Below, in pieces: positions 12,183-24,300 of a DNA stretch of 64,000 nucleotides. Each line of letters starts with the position of its first letter. Positions within the stretch are counted from its first letter, which is position 1. Made by a program: the position numbers and the translations under genes. The notes under the pieces were generated by a model that saw nothing but the letters and a program-made list of their open reading frames with translations, was not told the origin of the DNA and made no database searches. Source of the stretch: Pseudisothecium myosuroides (Eukaryota; Streptophyta; Bryopsida; Hypnales; Lembophyllaceae); assembly GCA_951799445.1 (NCBI GenBank), contig OX637294.1, positions 25,197,452 to 25,261,451 on the forward strand, given 5' to 3'.

Positions 12183-13074
12183 AGAAGAAAATTAAAAAAA
12201 AGAAAAGAAAGACATTGTTCATCACCATTCCATTTTACTTGTTCCATGTTTTCCATGCTTTTAGTGTTACAGGGATAGAGCCTCTCTTAGCATATATAGT
12301 TGCTTATTATTTACCATTGATGATCAAATTTGAAAATTTGAATTTGTATATGGAATCAAAGACCACAATATAAATATAAAATACTGGTTTGAATCCTTTT
12401 GTAACAATGATTACACCTAAGGCTTCTTCATAGAATTGGTGTTGAAAGCAATAATATATGTATATAGTAAGAAAGGCCAAAATGCATTTGCTACAATGTT
12501 GATTTCTGTTTATCCTTGCTAGAAAAATGAAAAATGATTTGAACACATCTCAATTTATATTTTGCACATGTCTTATCAATAAAGATTTTTTTTTACTTTC
12601 AATTATCAAGCTGTTTGCTAAATATATTGCTCGAAGCCTAGAACATTGTGAGAGAGGTGAGATTGAACCATTATTTTCTTGGTACACACAAGTGGCTAGG
12701 GATAGCAATAAAGATAGAAATGCAACAAGTATTGTATTTTCAGATTTTCATTCTATGGTAATTTGCTTCAATTATTGATGAAGTCAAATGCAATATAGCA
12801 ATGTTGGAAGGGTGGCAAAATATCATAAAGAAACAAAATCACATAACAAAATGGCAATCTTGAGAATATTGTCTAATCAATGATTAGATAAATTCCATTT
12901 ACAAAGCTATCTGCTATGTTACTAAAATTCCTTGTGTTTGTCTTAGAGAATGCAAAACCTTCCTCCAAACTCCATCTAATATAGTGAAAATAGTGCTCAC
13001 ATTTGGTCAAAATTTTGCTACATCTAACATTATGCATAGTATTCATATTTGGTATTTGTAGCCTTTAACCTTGA
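12183..13074. other. AT-rich spacer, nothing recognised
   Basis: An 83-codon plus-strand frame (12527-12778) has no recognisable motif, and AT-rich composition explains it. No RNA gene was seen. Confidence 0.4.
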
Positions 13075-13335
13075 AAGGACGAGACCTATTATCAAGGTAG
13101 TCACTCAAAAAATAATCTTAATTTTGAGGCAGACGTTTTGTGTTCAATGAATGACAAAAAATCTCCTGTGTAGGACAAAAGTACAACTATTCATCCTCAA
13201 AATTTTGTTGTGAAAAGGGGAGGTCTTCTTACAGTATTTTGACTTCCAATGAGTGCTATTTCTTAAGCCAATGATTCACATAGTAATTGAAAAGGGATGA
13301 TTTCCAGGTTCACCCCTTCGTCCTTCAAGCGTTAA
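13075..13335 (+). mobile_element. TTAA-bounded MITE, family C, copy 4
   Basis: The left end is TTAACCTTGAAAGGACGAG and the right end is CGTCCTTCAAGCGTTAA, an imperfect terminal inverted repeat inside TTAA. The internal blocks are GGACAAAAGTACAACTATTC, AAAAGGGGAGGTCTTCTT, TTTGACTTCCAATGAGTGCT and GGATGATTTCC. Confidence 0.8.
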
Positions 13336-13899
13336 ACCCACCAAGGCTTGTCATGTGGCATTGTAGCAAATTTGTAATAAATGTTGTAGCACATGGCGTC
13401 CAATCAATAAATTACTAGCAATTGCTCCACTAGATGATGCGAAGTTTGTTCTAGAGAGATGAAACTGCAGATAAACAACTCACCTTCTATTAATCCAAGC
13501 ACCTGAAAAACATTGAATGAATGCTCATTCAGCTTCCTGAAGACTCTTCCAGTGTTGACAAGACCCAGTCGTACATGGAGCCATACAGATAAATCCTACT
13601 CACCGTTCGAGAAAAACTTCAAATCTTCGTACTCTAACAGTATCCAAGAACTACAGTTTTTTATTGCATCAAAATCCTCTTTGAAAATGGGGACAAGATC
13701 CACACAACAAATCACCAACTCTAATCACAGGAAAACTTACTCAACAGCTGAAAGTCCCGAGAGATGAGTCCCCTAACTTATATCAACACTAGAAACTCTG
13801 GCCTGGAGATACCTTCCCAGAAAATGCTCATTCAGCATTCTAAAGAGACTCTTCCAAAACCAAGCCATACATGGAGTGAATTCATGAATGAAGCTATCC
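13336..13899. other. Spacer and probable 3' UTR of the dienelactone-hydrolase-like gene
   Basis: Two related stretches near 13513-13640 and 13740-13880 share CTCATTCAGC and AGACTCTTCCA, suggesting a small duplication. No coding evidence is seen. Confidence 0.35.
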
Positions 13900-16172
13900 T
13901 CAAGAGGAGTGAGTGACCAAGTGAGCCTTGAGCCACAGACGCAAGGCTTTGAACGCATCCTCCGCGGCCTCATCGTCTTCCAGCGTGTCCGGTTCGTGAA
14001 CAAACGCATGCCCACGTCCGGCGTACACAATCGCTTTGGATCTGGCCACTCTCCTTTCCAGCTTCTTCACCACCTCCACAGACGACTTGGGGTCCGAGTC
14101 TCCCGTGATGAGAAGCAGAGGCACTCGGATGGACTTGGCTACGCCAGGGTCGATCTGTGTTCCGTAGAACGATACTGCTGTGGCAAAGGTGGTGGGTTGC
14201 CTGGCCACCGTTTGAATGGTCTGGCCACCGCCGATACCGAATCCCACCACAGCATACTTAGGGGGTATGCTTGGTGGTGAGGATGACTCTTCGTCGGGGT
14301 CTTCGAGCAGATTCTTGAGATAGGTGGTGGAGACGTCGATGTCATCAGCTATTCGTTTGGGAGTGTGGGTGCTGCGCCACCGCTCGTAAGCCTCTCCTGT
14401 TGGGGGGGACTGCTCGTCCCAGGGCTCGCCTCGGAAGAGGTCCGGGACTAAAACACTGGCAGCATCACCACATGGAGATGAAAATTCAATGAGAAAATGG
14501 AAGCTAAGAGTCAGCTCTGTTCGAACTTACTCCCAAAGCAGCAATCACTGATTCGAGAAGAATCTCAAATAAATAGAAAATTCTCAAATGCTTTATACAT
14601 ATATGCTTTGAATCGAACAAGTAAGAGGCTCTGTTTCTTTCGTCCCTTGCGTAGTGCAGCTATGAGAGGCTCTGAAAAGTTGGAAAGAAGATTAAAATTG
14701 TGAGGGGATTCAGTGCAGCAGGAGGGAAACTTGGGGGTGAGAGATTCGTACTTGTAGCCAACGCAGCCCAATCGGTAGACAAAGTCTCGGATTCCACTGC
14801 TCTCGAAACCATACACATCCGACAAGAGAAGCACTCCTGCACCGTTGTTGTTTTTGAGTGCCTGGATGTAGTAGCCCGAGAATCCGTCCTCCGATTCCGT
14901 ATCGCCAATCTCGACATCGAAGCCATTGACAAGCTCGCAGACTTCATCGTCGTCTGCTGCACCCTCCTGCTGCTCAGATGCAGTTTCCTCCGCCTGTTGA
15001 GCATGCATTTTCACGTTTCGAAGTCGTGATGAATGTGCACAACGATGCTCACGTGCTCCTGCAATCTCATCGAAGCACTACAGCTCGACAGATCAGGATC
15101 GCATCCAAACTCGGGTGTGAAACAATAGAATCTATTCGCTCCAAGAACCCCTAAATCTCACATTCAACGAAACTTTACTACGTCTCAACTTTTCTTTTCG
15201 ATCAATGGTGTCACCGATAAAGTTCTAAGGTGACCTAAACTTTAATTTGTTAATTTTACAATCAGAACCAACCTATGCAATTCTATTTAAGGTTCCCCCC
15301 ATACAGCTTGAATAATTTGGACTACGTTTTGGTCCAGATTTACGTAAGTAGTCAGTTTTGACAAGCGTGATGAATTGAAAACTGAAATTTGCAACAGTAA
15401 GTAAATGTGCTATGACACTGCGGACTAAAATTTGTTCAGCTTCGAATCACACATTCGAAGGACGGTTGAAAATTCCCACTTCGAATTTTTTGGACTGTAA
15501 TTTTGGTGACTGCCTGTACTTTTATGTTCTTTTTTCTGTTCTCTGCCAACATCCTGTGTTCTTGCGCTACAAACTCTGAAACGTAATTGAAAACCGCTGG
15601 AAAAACGGTCAAATTGAAGCTGAGCTAGGAAGCAAGAATGTTATCAAAAGTCGTTCTTCGTCACTATGGACTCATAAAAACGCTTGCGCTGTACAAACAA
15701 TCTCGGAGACTCGCAGTCGCATTCTCGAACTCATTCCAGTACATTCCCTGACGATCATCTACCAATAAAACTTTGAAACTTTACAACTTTTGCAGTAGGT
15801 ACCCAAAGATTGCATTCCATGGTGCGTTGGAATCCTCTTTGAAATGCAAACAAGAAAATTGTAAAATGCGACCATTCCAACAATAAAAAACCATTCTTGT
15901 AATTAGGCGTGTACCCTTACTAGACTTCACCCATTCACAAAAGTCACTCGAAAATTCAAATTCAATTGCCCGCGATGCTTACCAAGAAGTGACCTCGGCG
16001 CTCCGGCATGCAACTGGGGGGAGTCGAACTTAGAACTCCTTGGGTTACAGACTCCGCCCAGCACAACTCGCCCACGCCACGAGGAAGCGCCGGAAGAAAG
16101 ACGAGAATAGTGAGAGGGCTGCGCCAGAAGAGAAGTGGCAGCAGCCGACGAAGAAGAGACGGCCATCGCCAT
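13900..16172 (-). CDS. Plastid-targeted dienelactone-hydrolase-like alpha/beta hydrolase, 3 exons, 350 aa, nucleophile Cys replaced by Gly
   Basis: Exons (minus): 15983-16172, 14752-15058, 13900-14455; phases agree. The family (carboxymethylenebutenolidase-like) hydrolyses enol-lactone or ester bonds with a Cys-Asp-His triad. The first 63 residues are Ser/Ala/Arg-rich with few acidic residues, like a chloroplast transit peptide. The fold motifs follow: GAGVLLLSDVYGFESS (near 130), NVLVPDLFRGEPW (166-178), AVVGFGIGGGQ (234-244), VSFYGTQID, VPLLLITGDSDP and AGRGHAFVHEPD. Asp287 and His315 fit the triad, but the nucleophile-elbow position that is normally Cys (G-x-C-x-G-G) reads Gly239, codon GGT. 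The start is the first ATG in frame; a second lies two codons on. Plant homologues of this type have been annotated as carboxymethylenebutenolidase, but the substrate in planta is not known to me. Confidence 0.88.
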
Positions 16173-17054
16173 GGCCTTCAACAACAGCGACGAGGATGGC
16201 GTTACCAGCAGGCAAGGCAGGAGTTTCAGGGGCAGCAGCCTCAGCAGCGATGGCGGGCGGAGCTTCGTTGTTTTTGCAATTGTGAGGGTGAGGGGAAGAG
16301 AACGTGGAGAGCAATTCCGTAAGGAAATTGGCGTGGGCGCCGCAGATATTTTTTGGATTTGTGGATTCTTATGCTGAGTGGGCTTGTTTGGATTGGGAGT
16401 TGAAGAGCTGGCGGAATCCCAGTGGATGTTGACGGTATGGCACTGTATGAGATACGGTATAATTAGAGCATCCGCCGGGGAAAAAGTGAACCATCCTCCA
16501 AAGTCCTGATCTTATACAGTGGGTCCACTGCAGCGTCCACCGATACTGAGGAGTGTGTACCCATAATTGCCTCTGAAATCCATTAAGGTAAAACAGCCCA
16601 TCATGGTCAGAACTGTTAGTTTGCCCTCATGCTATGTCTGAATTTCTTTAATTTTTTTTCCATATACAAACAAGTGTGAGAAATAGCAAGAGCAATTGAA
16701 ATTATATTTTTTCAACAAAGTATGAATCAGTTATAATTTTTTGAAGTGTTCAGCCCAAAAGAATCTGTAGACTACCCCAAAACCAACATGCAACTATATC
16801 CATAATGCTCACCTTACTCTTCTAAAGCAATCAAAATATTTTCTGAAGTGAAAGGCCTTAAAAAGTCACTTCCAACAGTGATTTACACTGAAATAGTTGG
16901 GAGTTTCTAATGAGGTTACTAATTAATCCATTAGTGTTAGGTAAGGCATTGATTGTAATCCAAAATCTCATAAACTGAGAATAATCATCATGGGGTCATT
17001 CCTTAGGTGTCCCGTCATGGGTCATTTGACCATGATGGGCTGGTTTACCTTACC
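16173..17054. other. Promoter side of the hydrolase gene and spacer
   Basis: The segment 16173-16380 is GC-rich compared with the rest and probably contains the 5' leader and promoter of the hydrolase gene on the minus strand. Reading frames here (16008-16377, both strands) are by-products of GC-rich sequence. The stretch 16384-16470 has a diverged copy at about 33184-33273. Confidence 0.4.
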
Positions 17055-17984
17055 TTAACCCCTAAAGTCCCAAGGCTATTTTTCCATCAAAAACCACTCA
17101 AAACTGCCATTTCTATAGCAAAGAGCAAAAAATTTAATTTAATTTATTTTTTGCATATTTAACCATAGGATCTTGTAGTAGACTAGTGTAAGAATGTGTG
17201 GAAAAAATTTCAGAAACTTTGACCGTGTAGATTGCAAGATATTTGCATTTAAAGTGAAGGAATCAAGTTTTTTTGCACCTTGCTCAACTACATTTTTTGC
17301 CTTTGAACCTTCCTAACTTAAAATTTTTGCTCTAATGATTTTGAATTTCTAGTTTTATATGATGAAGAATTGAGTTGAGAATCTAGGAAAAAAAATTCAA
17401 AAAAGAAACACTTAATTTTTACTCATTAAAAAATTGTTAAGTAGAAGTAGGTTCAAGATTGAAGGAAAAATTAAAACATTAATATCTCTAAGATAGAGTT
17501 GAAATATACTAATTTCAACGGTGAGATTGTTCTAGCAAGAAATCTTAACCTTGTGAAACTTTTTTTTTTTTTAAATTGTCAAAATTGAGTTCAGAAATGA
17601 ATCCTACAAGTTATTTTTTCAAGAAGATGCTCTAATTGCCTGAAAAATAAGATTGCCCATAACTTTTGCATAACAAATCCAAATGGAATGAATCAAAGCT
17701 TTCCATGTAGATAAAAATAAAATCTATATGAAAATTTTTTTTTTTAATTAATTTAAAGTTTTTGTGAGGGTTTTTTTCTGCCCGCCGAACTAAAATTTGG
17801 GTTTTTTGTGCCATAACTTTTGCTCCTGGGCACCGATTGAAATAAAAATTACATTTTCGGAAAGCTAATGTGATTTTCTATCTTCACAAAAAAATTCAGA
17901 AAATTATGACAAATATTGAGACCATAGGAGCCTGCCCGAAATCCATTTTGTCCCCTGAGGGGACAACGGGACTTTAGGGGTTAA
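17055..17984 (+). mobile_element. TTAA-bounded non-autonomous element, family A, copy 3
   Basis: The ends are TTAACCCCTAAAGTCCC on both strands, inside TTAA at 17055-17058 and 17981-17984. A subterminal perfect palindrome, TTGTCCCCT-G-AGGGGACAA, lies next to the right end. The interior matches copy 1 in order (CTGCCCGCCGAA, CTCCTGGGCACCGATTGAAA). It encodes no protein. Confidence 0.85.
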
Positions 17985-18603
17985 GTTAGAGTGTTTTGTT
18001 TTGTTTGTTATGGTGAAATCTCTTGGACTGTGAGTTCTGCGTATTCTTTGCACCGTTGAAAAGCTCTCAGCAAGGAGGGATGCACCTGTTTAGTTTCGTG
18101 GCGTTCCAACTCATGGTGTGAAAATTATTGAATTTCAAAAATTCTTATGAATGAAAATATTAGAAAATATTTTTACTTATATATTTTGGTTGTGGCAACG
18201 GCACAGGGGTACACTAGGGTGTGAATGTTATGAATGTTATGAATTATGTTTGGATCTTAAATTATTGAAAATTACTTTTACTTTATCTTGATTGTGGCAA
18301 TGGCATAAGGCATACTAGTCCATACCTTAAATTAAGATGTTTGTTTGTTTGTTTGTTTGTTTGTTTTGTTTTGTTCGATACGTTGAAATCTTTCAAACCA
18401 TGCGTCCTCCAATTGTATGCTTGGTACTGTTGGAAAGCCCTCGATGAAGAGGTGATTTGATTTGTAGTGTTTGGACCAACAATGGGAAAGATATTGAATT
18501 TCGAAGTTTTTATGAATGAAAAAATTAGAAAATTGCTTTACTTTTATTTTAACTATAACAATAGCATAGGGCACACTAGTGTAAATAAAGCATTCATTTC
18601 ATA
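17985..18603. repeat. Spacer with two diverged direct repeats of about 200 bp
   Basis: The blocks near 18000-18240 and 18345-18580 resemble each other in order: GTTTTGTT runs, then TGAAATCT, a GTTGGAAAGC-like block, ATTGAATTTC, TATGAATGAAAA, then GCACACTAG-like. An unidentified dispersed element is likely duplicated here. A (GTTT)n run is at 18339-18370. Confidence 0.5.
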
Positions 18604-18806
18604 CCAAGCAAGGAATAAGGAATAAGGAATTTGAAGTTGGGTCAATTGTGCAAAGTGCCTTAGGCTCAAATAAAGAAGGGAAAGGGAAGATCATGAATAG
18701 TAGTTTGACCTCTAGTGAGCACCTTTGGTTTTTTAAAAGAAGATGATGTCATCCAATGCCAAAAGGGATGATTTCCATGGTCACCAGTCCGATGTTCAAG
18801 GGTTAA
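18604..18806 (+). mobile_element. Degenerate family C MITE, copy 5
   Basis: The right half is well preserved (GTAGTTTGACCTCTAGTGAGC, GGGATGATTTCCATGG, TCACCAGTCC...TTCAAGGGTTAA ending at 18806). The left half has decayed, so the left border is approximate. Confidence 0.6.
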
Positions 18807-20419
18807 GAGCAATCCTTACATGGTATTAGAGCCTGGAGGGCACTTCAGTGTGCGTTTATTCATTAAGGGTAGTCTACTCTTAAAGTAACCTTTCAAGAGC
18901 AAATTTCATTTGCATTTGAGGGGAAGTTCAACTTGTTGAAACAATTTCCATTAAATTTTTGTAGGAAGAAAAATGAAATTGGCATCTAACCCAAGACATT
19001 TTGTAATTTTTGAACCTTTGTGGAATTAGTTACAAATTTTTGAAGTTGAAACGCAATGGTCACTAAAAGCAACCCCCTCCTAAAATGTACACTATTGGTA
19101 CATTGAAGAAAACAAAATGTACCTTTGTGTTAGAGGTCCCTTTAAATGCAAGGACGCTTTTAGGGTATCCTACTTTACATTTCTTTTTCTTTCGAGCAAA
19201 CCTAACAAAATGAAGTTTTTTAAAGTGCAATAGTTCTATGCCACTTGAAAATTTTGAAAGATTCCTAAAAATACACAGTTCATTGAAGTTTAAAGTTGAG
19301 AATCTATAACCATGCGCCGCTTCACTTTTGACTATAGCTCTATCAATATCTTCGCTTCGATGCTACATAAAGCTGAAGTTGACGGAGTTTCTACATATGG
19401 GTTGACGTAGAAATTTTCTTTACACTCCAATGTTCTACACTGTAATTTACTTATGTTCTGAAAATTTCAGATTTTTTGAGCATGATTTGTACTCCCTCTG
19501 TCTCAAAAGAAATCCAAGGTTTCCAAATATACTTGTCTCAAATTAAATTTGAAATTGGCACTCTACAACTTGATGGACAACAATTGAAGCTAGTTTGAAC
19601 ACCTTGAAGCAAAAGAATCTGCAAATGTCACACTCCAAAGACTATATAGCAATTCAATCCTTGCAAATGGATTGAAATGCAACCTCTAACCAACCAAAGG
19701 TAGAAAATTAAACCTAAAACTATACAGAGACTGCTACTAACAAATCTCTTGTTGAAAATTTCTTGGAGTTGAATCACAAAACATTGTTGGAATTGAGTAT
19801 AGAGGATATCAATGAACATCAATGCACTAACATTATTCAAAGATTGATCAAAATTGATACCACTGGAACAGTTCCAAAAAGGGCAAAAATTTGTCACTTT
19901 TGCCACTTGTTTTCAACATGCGTTGCTTCACTTTTGACTTCCACACCTAGTGGGGTTTAGTAAAAGCTACAATATCTCTACAATCCCTTGAAAATAGGAA
20001 CATCTCATGCATTAATCTAGCCATTCCTAAAAAAAAACGGATTTAGTTCAAGACGGAGGGAATATTTGAAATGAATTTTCTTCATTTTTGCTTTGAAAAT
20101 TCATGATAATTTGAAACTTTCACCTAAAATTCTGAAAAATTTATGACGTATATTAGACATGTGATTTCATCTATAAAAAATGAAAACAAAAAATTTTACT
20201 CACAAATAGTAAAGAAATGGACAATAATGAGTGAGGGGCTTTCAAAGATTTGGAATAATATTGCTCAATTTTGGATGATTGTACACTCATTTAGATGAAT
20301 AAATGACTTTTCATCCACATATTGTAGGTTTCATTCATTTTCATGGATGTAAATAGCTTCATCGTTCCAATGAATATCACTTTCTACACTACCCAAAATA
20401 AATAAATAAACAACAACAA
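18807..20419. other. AT-rich spacer, no gene supported
   Basis: Short frames on both strands around 19628-19960 overlap each other and carry no motif. Nothing else was recognised. Confidence 0.35.
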
Positions 20420-20505
20420 CCTTATAATGGCACTTTTGTCCTACACAGGAGATTCTCTTATCATTCATCGGTTGCAAAACATCCGCCTCAACATTTAAGG
20501 GTTAA
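20420..20505 (-). mobile_element. Fragment of a family C MITE, copy 6 (inverted)
   Basis: The blocks GGCACTTTTGTCCTACACAG, CTTATCATTCATCGG and AACATTTAAGGGTTAA are the inverted left half of family C. The other half is missing. Confidence 0.6.
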
Positions 20506-21361
20506 TTTCACCACTGACATAGGTAGTTTTCTGTTGCATGAACATCACACTAAATACATAGTTTGCTATCTCAGTAAGGTACCCCCCCATTTCCGACCTA
20601 TAGGTGCACGTATTTATGACCACGCTTAGAATGAGTTTTTTTTTTTCGTTTTCAAGGTTGGAACTAATAAATACATGACACATGTCCCAAGTTGTTTAAA
20701 AAAAAGGGGAATAATGATTAGGTAAAAAGTTATTGGATGATTGGAATTGGAAGAGTCTAGACATTGGCTATGGGTCCGGTGCACTTTTTGCCTTCCAAAA
20801 TTCATAGTAATTTCAATTCAAGCGATAAAATTACCAATTTTTTTGCAATCCATGTCATTTCTATTGATGTACCTCTGAAAAATATTTGTTTTGCCTTCAC
20901 TATTCCAGATCATGTCGGAATTCCTTATTTGGTCGGTTATGGGGGGGGTACCTTAATGTGCTAAACTGTAGTTGCTAACCAGGAAGAGAGATCAATATAG
21001 TGATTTGGTTCTAGATACTTCTACTGTTGGTACTTCTCAGTAGTTCGATCAGTACGTGAGAGAGAGAGAAACGGAGTTAAATCTAGGATCAAGTCATGCA
21101 GATTTGAGAAAGGAGTGCCCGACAGATCGATCGAAAGCTACTCTGATACCACAAAGAATTCCATACACCATTTGATAAACATACACTTTATTTCACAAGT
21201 CTAATGCTTACTCAATAGAACACATCAGTCATACTCACACACTTGCTCAGAGTGGATAGGCAGAGCATCGCTTAAGTATTCAATTCTCAGAGCCTGCGGC
21301 GAAAACCCTAAAGAAGATGAACAGTGACTGTCTGCTCACGACTACAATCATTCAACAGGTC
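20506..21361. other. Spacer downstream of the VWA-protein gene
   Basis: Nothing is recognised beyond short chance frames. The portion next to 21362 is probably 3' UTR of the VWA gene. Confidence 0.35.
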
Positions 21362-24300
21362 TCATGATACTCTCATGTCGTCGTCTTCTCCAGACTGTCC
21401 AGAGAACTCATCTTCTTTACTTCGCCCTCCCGTGCAGGGCCACGCGAGCCACGCAATTAGAGCCACCACTAAAATTAGAGCTGGAATGCCCAGACCCAAG
21501 CCTAAGCCTAATACGAGACCCAAATTCTGTGGCTTATCGGCACTTGTACATGTACCGCAGCAGCTCAGCTTTCGCAATGTGGTGATGTCCGGGTCGAAGT
21601 TACTCGAACAGACGATATTTGATGCTTGCGGGGGTTGAGTGCACGTACTACTCGCTGACTGCAGCTCCGCCAGAAGCAGTGTCAATACGTGAAAACTTGC
21701 TCTTTATTTAAATCCTGATCTCTAATGTTTAAACGGAGTAAAAACTGTTGACCATTTTTGTGTTTTTTCTTAATTAATGAGTCTTGGAAGTCTCTCTTCT
21801 AATAAAGGTTTGTAATAAAGGTTTATAATATAGGTATGTAGTCATGGTGTCACTAGCTTGTATCGATGTATGATCATTCACAATGAACAGACTTTTATGC
21901 CAACCCAAACTAGAGTTATTTTTCCTCTCAAATTGTTAGTTGAAGTTCCCTTATCAAAGCCCATCATGACTGTGAGAGTGATACCATATGATATTTAAAC
22001 ATGCTAGAGATAAAACAATCAACTATGCTACAAGAGGCTAAGAGGCTTTGTCTTTGTAGCACTAGTTCGCTTTTCAAATAAAGTTCTACTCAAATTTTCT
22101 CACATTTTTCAATGCAAAGTCTCCTCCCATATGGTTTAAAACACAATTTAATAATAACCTATTAATTGATTGAAGCAACAATGAAATAATTGGTAATGGA
22201 TGAGGAAGGATTTTTGTTGTGTAGTCTTCACATACCTTATTGAGGCATGTTATTGTATTAATTCCTGTTGATGCATCAAAATTGGAGCTGAGATTTGCTC
22301 TATTTCTGACAGCTTGTTCAATTGTGTCTCCATCGATCTTGTAGACTTCAAGCAACTTGGTCTTGAAGATGTTGATGGCTGCAACCCCTACAAGTTCTCC
22401 ATTGGTGCTAAAAACTAAAATTTCACAAAACAACACATAAAATTAGTAAAAGTGAGATATATCACATGCCCTACTCAACATGTTACAGTTGAGAATTCTT
22501 GAAACAAATAATTTTGCATTACATAATGCCAAGTCTAGTGATATGGCAACCGTGTCATTGTCTCATTGGCTACAAAGAGGAGATTGAATCACACCGCACA
22601 CCGGTAGTCCTATTCACTCTATGCCCTCTTCGATTAACCAATAAGCACAAGTCTAGACTTACGAAATTGCAGAGAACTTTGCATTACGTTTGCTCTCAAG
22701 CCTCCAGGTTCTCAAACATTATCTTATCCATATATAGAACCACAATTCTAGAGAATTGGTGCTACTCTGCCGTCAAGAACTAACATATATCTTCGTAAAT
22801 GTTGGTCACAAACTAGGACAGGTATGGATTTATGTTTCAGGTCATGTGTCCTGAAAATTGCTAAAGTATTGGAATACCATCAATTTAACAAAGTTGACAT
22901 AATAATGCTAATGCAAGAAGTTTAAGAAGTTTCAAGATGAGGTGGTGTCTCAATGGTTGAGATGAGAAGGACTACAATCCACAACAGAATTTGTCAGCCC
23001 CTCTCACTTACATTTAGAACCTACAACAGGAAGAAGATACAGTATGCAACCCATTGCAAGGAGATTCAAGTTCTCAAACCTATCTTCGATCTTGATCAAA
23101 GTTCAGTATTGAATTTTGAAATCTGAAACGTTAGTTATAATCATTTAGCATACTTAGAATCAACAGCTCAAAAAATGAGCACAAGGCTAATTAACACAAT
23201 AACTAGAATAAGATTTGGCCTTATAACAAGAATGAGATTTATTGCATGTGACCTAGTATTCAACATATTCCAGTTGAGAATTGAACATGATGCATAATGT
23301 GGATCCCGTACCTGCTTTACTAAGGGTGAACGTCCTATTATCGACTTGGGAGTAGTCTTGGTATTCGGTGGAGTAGTCGATGCCACTGTTGACATAAGTT
23401 GAATGCACATTGGCCACAAAGGAGAAATATGCCTCTAGAGCAAGTAGTGGATTCACAAAAACAGTGTCATCCAAGATCTCGAAATACCCTCGAGCGGCAC
23501 ACAATTGGCTTCCAAGGGGGCTGGCATCAATGGCTATAGTACTGGGACGGAACATGTAGAAGAACACGGTGATGTTGTTGTTCTTGATCAAGTCCCACGG
23601 CAATGTAGTTTTGCTTATGGCACCCACAGCCTCGCTGTCAGTGAGCAATATTATTACCTGTTGAGGTTTACCATGTTAAACCCTAAGCTTCACAATTGCC
23701 CCAATGGGCAACACATTCTATAGGCTACTTTTGACACAAGAAATCCAAAATGTCCATCTATGAAATTTTTGAAGAATTTCGTAGTCAATGTTTAGTGATG
23801 ATGGAGTAGGTTACGTAGGCTTGGAATTTGGACACACAAAGGACATTTGCACAATTTCCATAGACACAGATGGACATTTTTTCCAATTTTCCAATTTCTC
23901 TTGTGTGAGAACCTCATGTAGAGATTCTCTTTTGTTCAATTTCATATATTTTATCCCAACACTTCGAATGCTCTCATTAATTTGAGTAATTTATCTCTAT
24001 CTGCATAATATATTTCACAACATGAGCAAGAACATGCTAATGCTGCTGCTTCTTTATCAAGTCCCAACGTAATGCAGTGGCGTTCGCAGCCTTGTTGTCC
24101 GCGATCACCACAATTTATGCCACTCTTGAGCGCCTTTTGTTCCATTTCATTTATTATTGTTCAGCACATGCTATCCTCCTCACGGATTCGATCTGGTGAT
24201 ATTAAATTTTAGCCCAATCTACATAATGTTTTTCACAACGTGTTTCAATTACTGAGTAGGGGTAGAGAAGTGCAGACCTTCAGAAATTCGCTTGGGATTT

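Noticed and set aside
13888..14280. 130-codon plus-strand frame
   Set aside because: It lies opposite the last exon of the hydrolase gene, whose minus-strand reading has all family motifs.
16045..16377. Several overlapping frames with Ala/Arg/Gly-rich products
   Set aside because: They arise from GC-rich transit-peptide and leader sequence of the hydrolase gene; none has a domain.
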